Shown here in pieces: positions 61,160 to 64,000 of a stretch of DNA of 64,000 nt. Source of the stretch: Panax quinquefolius (Eukaryota; Streptophyta; Magnoliopsida; Apiales; Araliaceae); assembly GCA_020205615.1 (NCBI GenBank), contig CM035171.1, positions 122,454,893-122,518,892 on the forward strand, written 5' to 3'. The first letter of the stretch is position 1; the number at the start of each line of letters is the position of its first letter. A model generated the notes under the pieces. It saw only the letters and a program-made list of their open reading frames with translations. It was not told the DNA's origin and did no database searches. Made by a program: the position numbers and the translations under genes.

Positions 61160-62400
61160 AGGCCACAGATGACTTTCAACATAATATAAACATGAGGATA
61201 ATGATATAAAGAATCAATCAAATGAGATAAAGGATAAATATTAAACATTTATAATATAATTTATCCAGGATTCAAGAATATCCCCATGTTATCAATCACT
61301 TAATAATCTCATAATCTAATATCATTAATATTATAACAATATTTTAATCACTTCTTAAATTTATAAATAATTTATCTCAATTGTTTACGCTTTACCATAT
61401 AATGCATTTAATCATTCAAAAATGCCATACTCATAAGATATCATCACCAATTATCAAATCCCTCATAAAAAAAATATGCATATACTCTATATAGGATTCT
61501 CTAGCCATAAAATCCTATTTTCAACTTTGTTACTTCACATAACATATTTAACTCATATGTTCGTAACTAAACTATTTTCATGAAAAATACCAAATTAGTC
61601 CCAAAAATATTTCTTTTCTGGGATTTAGCATAATATAGTCCCATAATGAAAATATATTTTTCTCGGAATTTTTAAAATTCATTTACTATTTTTCAAAAAT
61701 TAATTTCTAATTAATTCCTTAAGAAATTTGCTACCTCAAGTTTAACTCCAAAAATTTCCAAATCTTGGCAGGACCTTACACATGTTAATGTGAGCCTCCA
61801 GTTTAAATTTCATGGTCATCTGAGTTATAGAACTCGGTTATAGCGTTTTTTCGAAAAAACCTAAATATTGAAATAGTCATAACTTGCTCATTTTAAGTCA
61901 GAATGAGCTCATTTTTGGACAGGAGGTACTTTATACCATATACCTTCATGTCCCAATAGGCCAGAATTTTTCTCATAATTTAAGTGGCCGAAACAGCCCC
62001 TCTAAAATCATGGCAGCAGCTTTTTCGGTTTTCGCAGCTTTGCACTCCTTTGCTAAAATCAGTCCACACAAAAATCTACAACACCTTTTCCAGTAATTCC
62101 ACTTGGATTAGTTAGGTAACTCATAGATCTAACTCTAGGACTTGACCACATTCAAAAATTAAAAATATAATAGGAGATATGGTCAATTGAATTTCATGTT
62201 ACGTTTTTCACCAAAATCTGATTTTCAACTCTTCGTGATTTCTAAGAAACTTTCATGTTTTCACATAATAACCAACATAACTCATCATAACACTTACTAA
62301 TACTTCATATACCCATGATTATCATTAGTCCAATGCTTTTATTATGACTTTCATCATAATCCTCGTAAACAGATCCTTTTAGTTGAAGAAATATTTGAGG
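61160..62400 (-). other. Conserved non-coding insert of family A, copy 3
   Basis: Third copy of the insert found at 18691-19960 and 53575-54800. Its flanks are the same: minisatellite on one side and the pre-RT linker (AATATTTGAGGGTTTAAG) on the other. The insert was therefore part of the founding family A element. Confidence 0.6.
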
Positions 62401-63469
62401 GTTTAAGAAATGGGTTTTTGTACTGGGGTCAATACAAAATTCGATTTCATGCTCTAGGGTAGGCTAGGAAATCTTCAAGAATACGTCAAGAAATTTATTA
62501 ACAATAGAAATATCATTCAAAACTGTTACTCTCGTCCAAGACTTGAATAGTACGTCACATTAATACCAACTGTGACTTCTATCCCTTAACCTGGATAAGA
62601 CCTCACAATGATACCTATCAACTTGCCATCTTGATCCACGGCGTCGCCTACTGAAAGTCGGCCGGTGCATTCCACACAAGGAAGTTAACAACGAAAGGAT
62701 CGGGGCTCTTTACTTATGGCTTGATATAATGATGATTAACTTTAGGGTTTGGTTACTTTGAATTAGTATAATAAGGTTGGTTATGAATATAAAAGCTAAC
62801 AACCTTACGAAAAGCATGATGAGTAGTTAACCAATTGATTCCTAAAATCACATCAAAGGCAAGTATTTTCAAAAGATAAGATCGACGAAGTAACGTGAAA
62901 GTGTTTATTTGAATCAAACAAGATTTAAAAATAGTAAGCAGAACGAAGGCTCCTACTAACGAAGTTTCAACCAATAAGTCAAAGTCTAACTTCTCCGAGT
63001 CAAATTTAAGCGTTGAACGCAAGCAAGATAGGTAAAATAATGGGTAGAACCGGTATCTTATAAGGTATAGACTTCGCAATTTATAATTAACTAACCCGTG
63101 CAAACTTCGTTCGGTTTACTCGCTTTTTGAGAAGTCATGAAAAATGCACTTCCTAAAACCAAAGACTTTGTTTTGTCCATATCCACCTTTGGTGCCACAT
63201 AGTCCCTAGACTTGACTTTGGTGCACAACAAAATTGAGCTAAATGACCTTCTCTTCTTGCAATTTCCACTTCTATTATCTTTGCCATGATTACCACCAAG
63301 TGGTTACCATTCTTAGCATGATAATTTCCCCACGATGGTTATCATTATTACGATGGCCGATTGCCACCAAATATGATTATTATCGTGTTGTTGGTCGTTA
63401 CCTTTTGTTTGAGTTTGAATCAACACTCTCATGTGCTTCATTGCTTATCTCAACATTTTAGGATGCCAT
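62401..63469 (-). pseudogene. Family A reduced gag-protease remnant, copy 3
   Basis: The start codon (63469-63467, ATGGCATCC) is followed by the single zinc-knuckle region near 63250 without a capsid domain. The protease is the best preserved among A copies: minus 63103-62753 is one open frame containing LKFDSEKLDFDLLVET and LAFDVILGINWLTTHHA. The catalytic D-T-G position is read through in the wrong frame (LYLIRYRFYP). Confidence 0.65.
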
Positions 63470-63651
63470 TCTCAAACACCGTCACAAAACAAGGGTTAAT
63501 TAACATATCACATATTATCCCTATACTCGATCGACCAATTAAATACCAAATAAATTTAGGTAGGTCATACTAGCGAAGGAATTTCCGTCTCTCCCTCTTA
63601 GTTCTTATCTCACATCTCGGCCAGGATCATATCCTAAGCTTTGATACCAAC

Positions 63652-64000
63652 CGTGGCGCCCCCAAAAAAATTAGGTATCGTCGTCACCCATCTTGGGTCG
63701 CCACTTACATGGTACATAAATTCAAATACAACTTACTAATATAAGCTGCTGTATAATACGACATAAACCGTGAGTTTGAATACAAATATTGTCTACTAGA
63801 TATTATACAAACTCAAAAGGAGTCCTCATTACAACTATTATCACACTATTTCACGTAATAGTGAGGACTACTAATGCTATCCTCCGGACCATTACTCCGT
63901 TCCCCGACTAAGTCCGGCTATGTTCTCATTTCACGAAGAGAACGGTGAAAGAAAGGGTGAGCTCAACTAGTTCAAGAAGAAATATTATGACTAAGATAAT
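63652..64000 (-). repeat. Family A LTR copy A6, start only
   Basis: CGTGGCGCCCCCAAAAAAATTAGG and the following ~350 bp match the LTR terminus region. The primer site (minus, TTGGTATCAAAGCTTAGG) lies just before it at about 63634-63651. The LTR continues past the window end. Confidence 0.75.

Larger units (their letters stand above)
58523..64000 (-). mobile_element. Family A non-autonomous element, copy 3 (runs off the window)
   Basis: In the minus sense: 5' LTR from 63652 beyond the window, primer site, NC-protease remnant (62400-63470), conserved insert (61160-62400), minisatellite (60340-61140), polypurine tract (60251-60263) and a truncated 3' LTR (58523-60250). It abuts LTR A4 directly, sharing no spacer. 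Confidence 0.75.

Noticed and set aside
60638..61172. Open frames of 142 and 172 codons on opposite strands, with similar frames of 168 and 101-104 codons at 52914-53526
   Set aside because: They lie wholly in the 57-bp tandem array. The unit length is a multiple of three and lacks stops, so frames arise on both strands at once with no sign of a real protein.

Overview
The window is plant nuclear DNA, probably from a dicot, made almost entirely of transposable elements. The evidence is long Ty3/gypsy LTR retrotransposons with initiator-tRNA-Met-type primer sites, a TRIM, hAT, CACTA and Stowaway-like relics, many AT microsatellites and no dense gene content. I see no confident intact host gene. 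The only host-gene candidate is a short open stretch at the left edge (3-134) that could be the end of a last exon. I cannot name the species.

Layout. (1) 1-1857: possible gene end, then non-coding or old LTR-like DNA with a TATA box. (2) 1858-24940: a 23-kb nested complex on the minus strand, bounded on both sides by the same 5-bp target duplication GTTGT. The outer element ('family A') has LTRs at 1858-4272 and 22529-24940. Inside its 57-bp minisatellite sits a second complex ('family B', 4928-18519) with three LTRs and two decayed internal regions. (3) 24946-42407: an AT-rich island without LTR complexes, holding a solo LTR with a TTTAT duplication (35214-36485), a probable LTR fragment, a TRIM (38419-39041), hAT relics including a frameshifted transposase C-terminus (40710-40971), and Stowaway-like and CACTA-like pieces. 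(4) 42408-51160: 'family C', the fullest gag-pol element here, on the plus strand. It has a 5' LTR, primer site, gag, protease, RT, RNase H, integrase and chromodomain-like tail; its 3' LTR is cut and joined head-on to an inverted family A LTR. (5) 51161-64000: two more family A elements in a row on the minus strand, the last running off the window.

How the parts relate. Family C carries the enzymes and resembles the Tekay/Del chromovirus lineage in its integrase C-terminus. Family A shares with C the LTR ends, the transcribed LTR region, the primer site and the polypurine tract. Family A has, however, lost the capsid part of gag and all of RT, RNase H and integrase. In their place all three copies carry the same ~1.2-kb non-coding insert and a 57-bp minisatellite. 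A is therefore best read as a non-autonomous family that may depend on C-like elements. This pairing is the most interesting system in the window.

Caution. Differences between repeat copies cluster at CCG/CGG/CG positions while the AT-rich sequence between them is nearly identical. Many frameshifts in gag-pol fall at these places. This could be methylation-linked base-calling error in a long-read assembly, or real decay of methylated DNA. Apparent pseudogene status should be read with that in mind. All coordinates for decayed domains are approximate.
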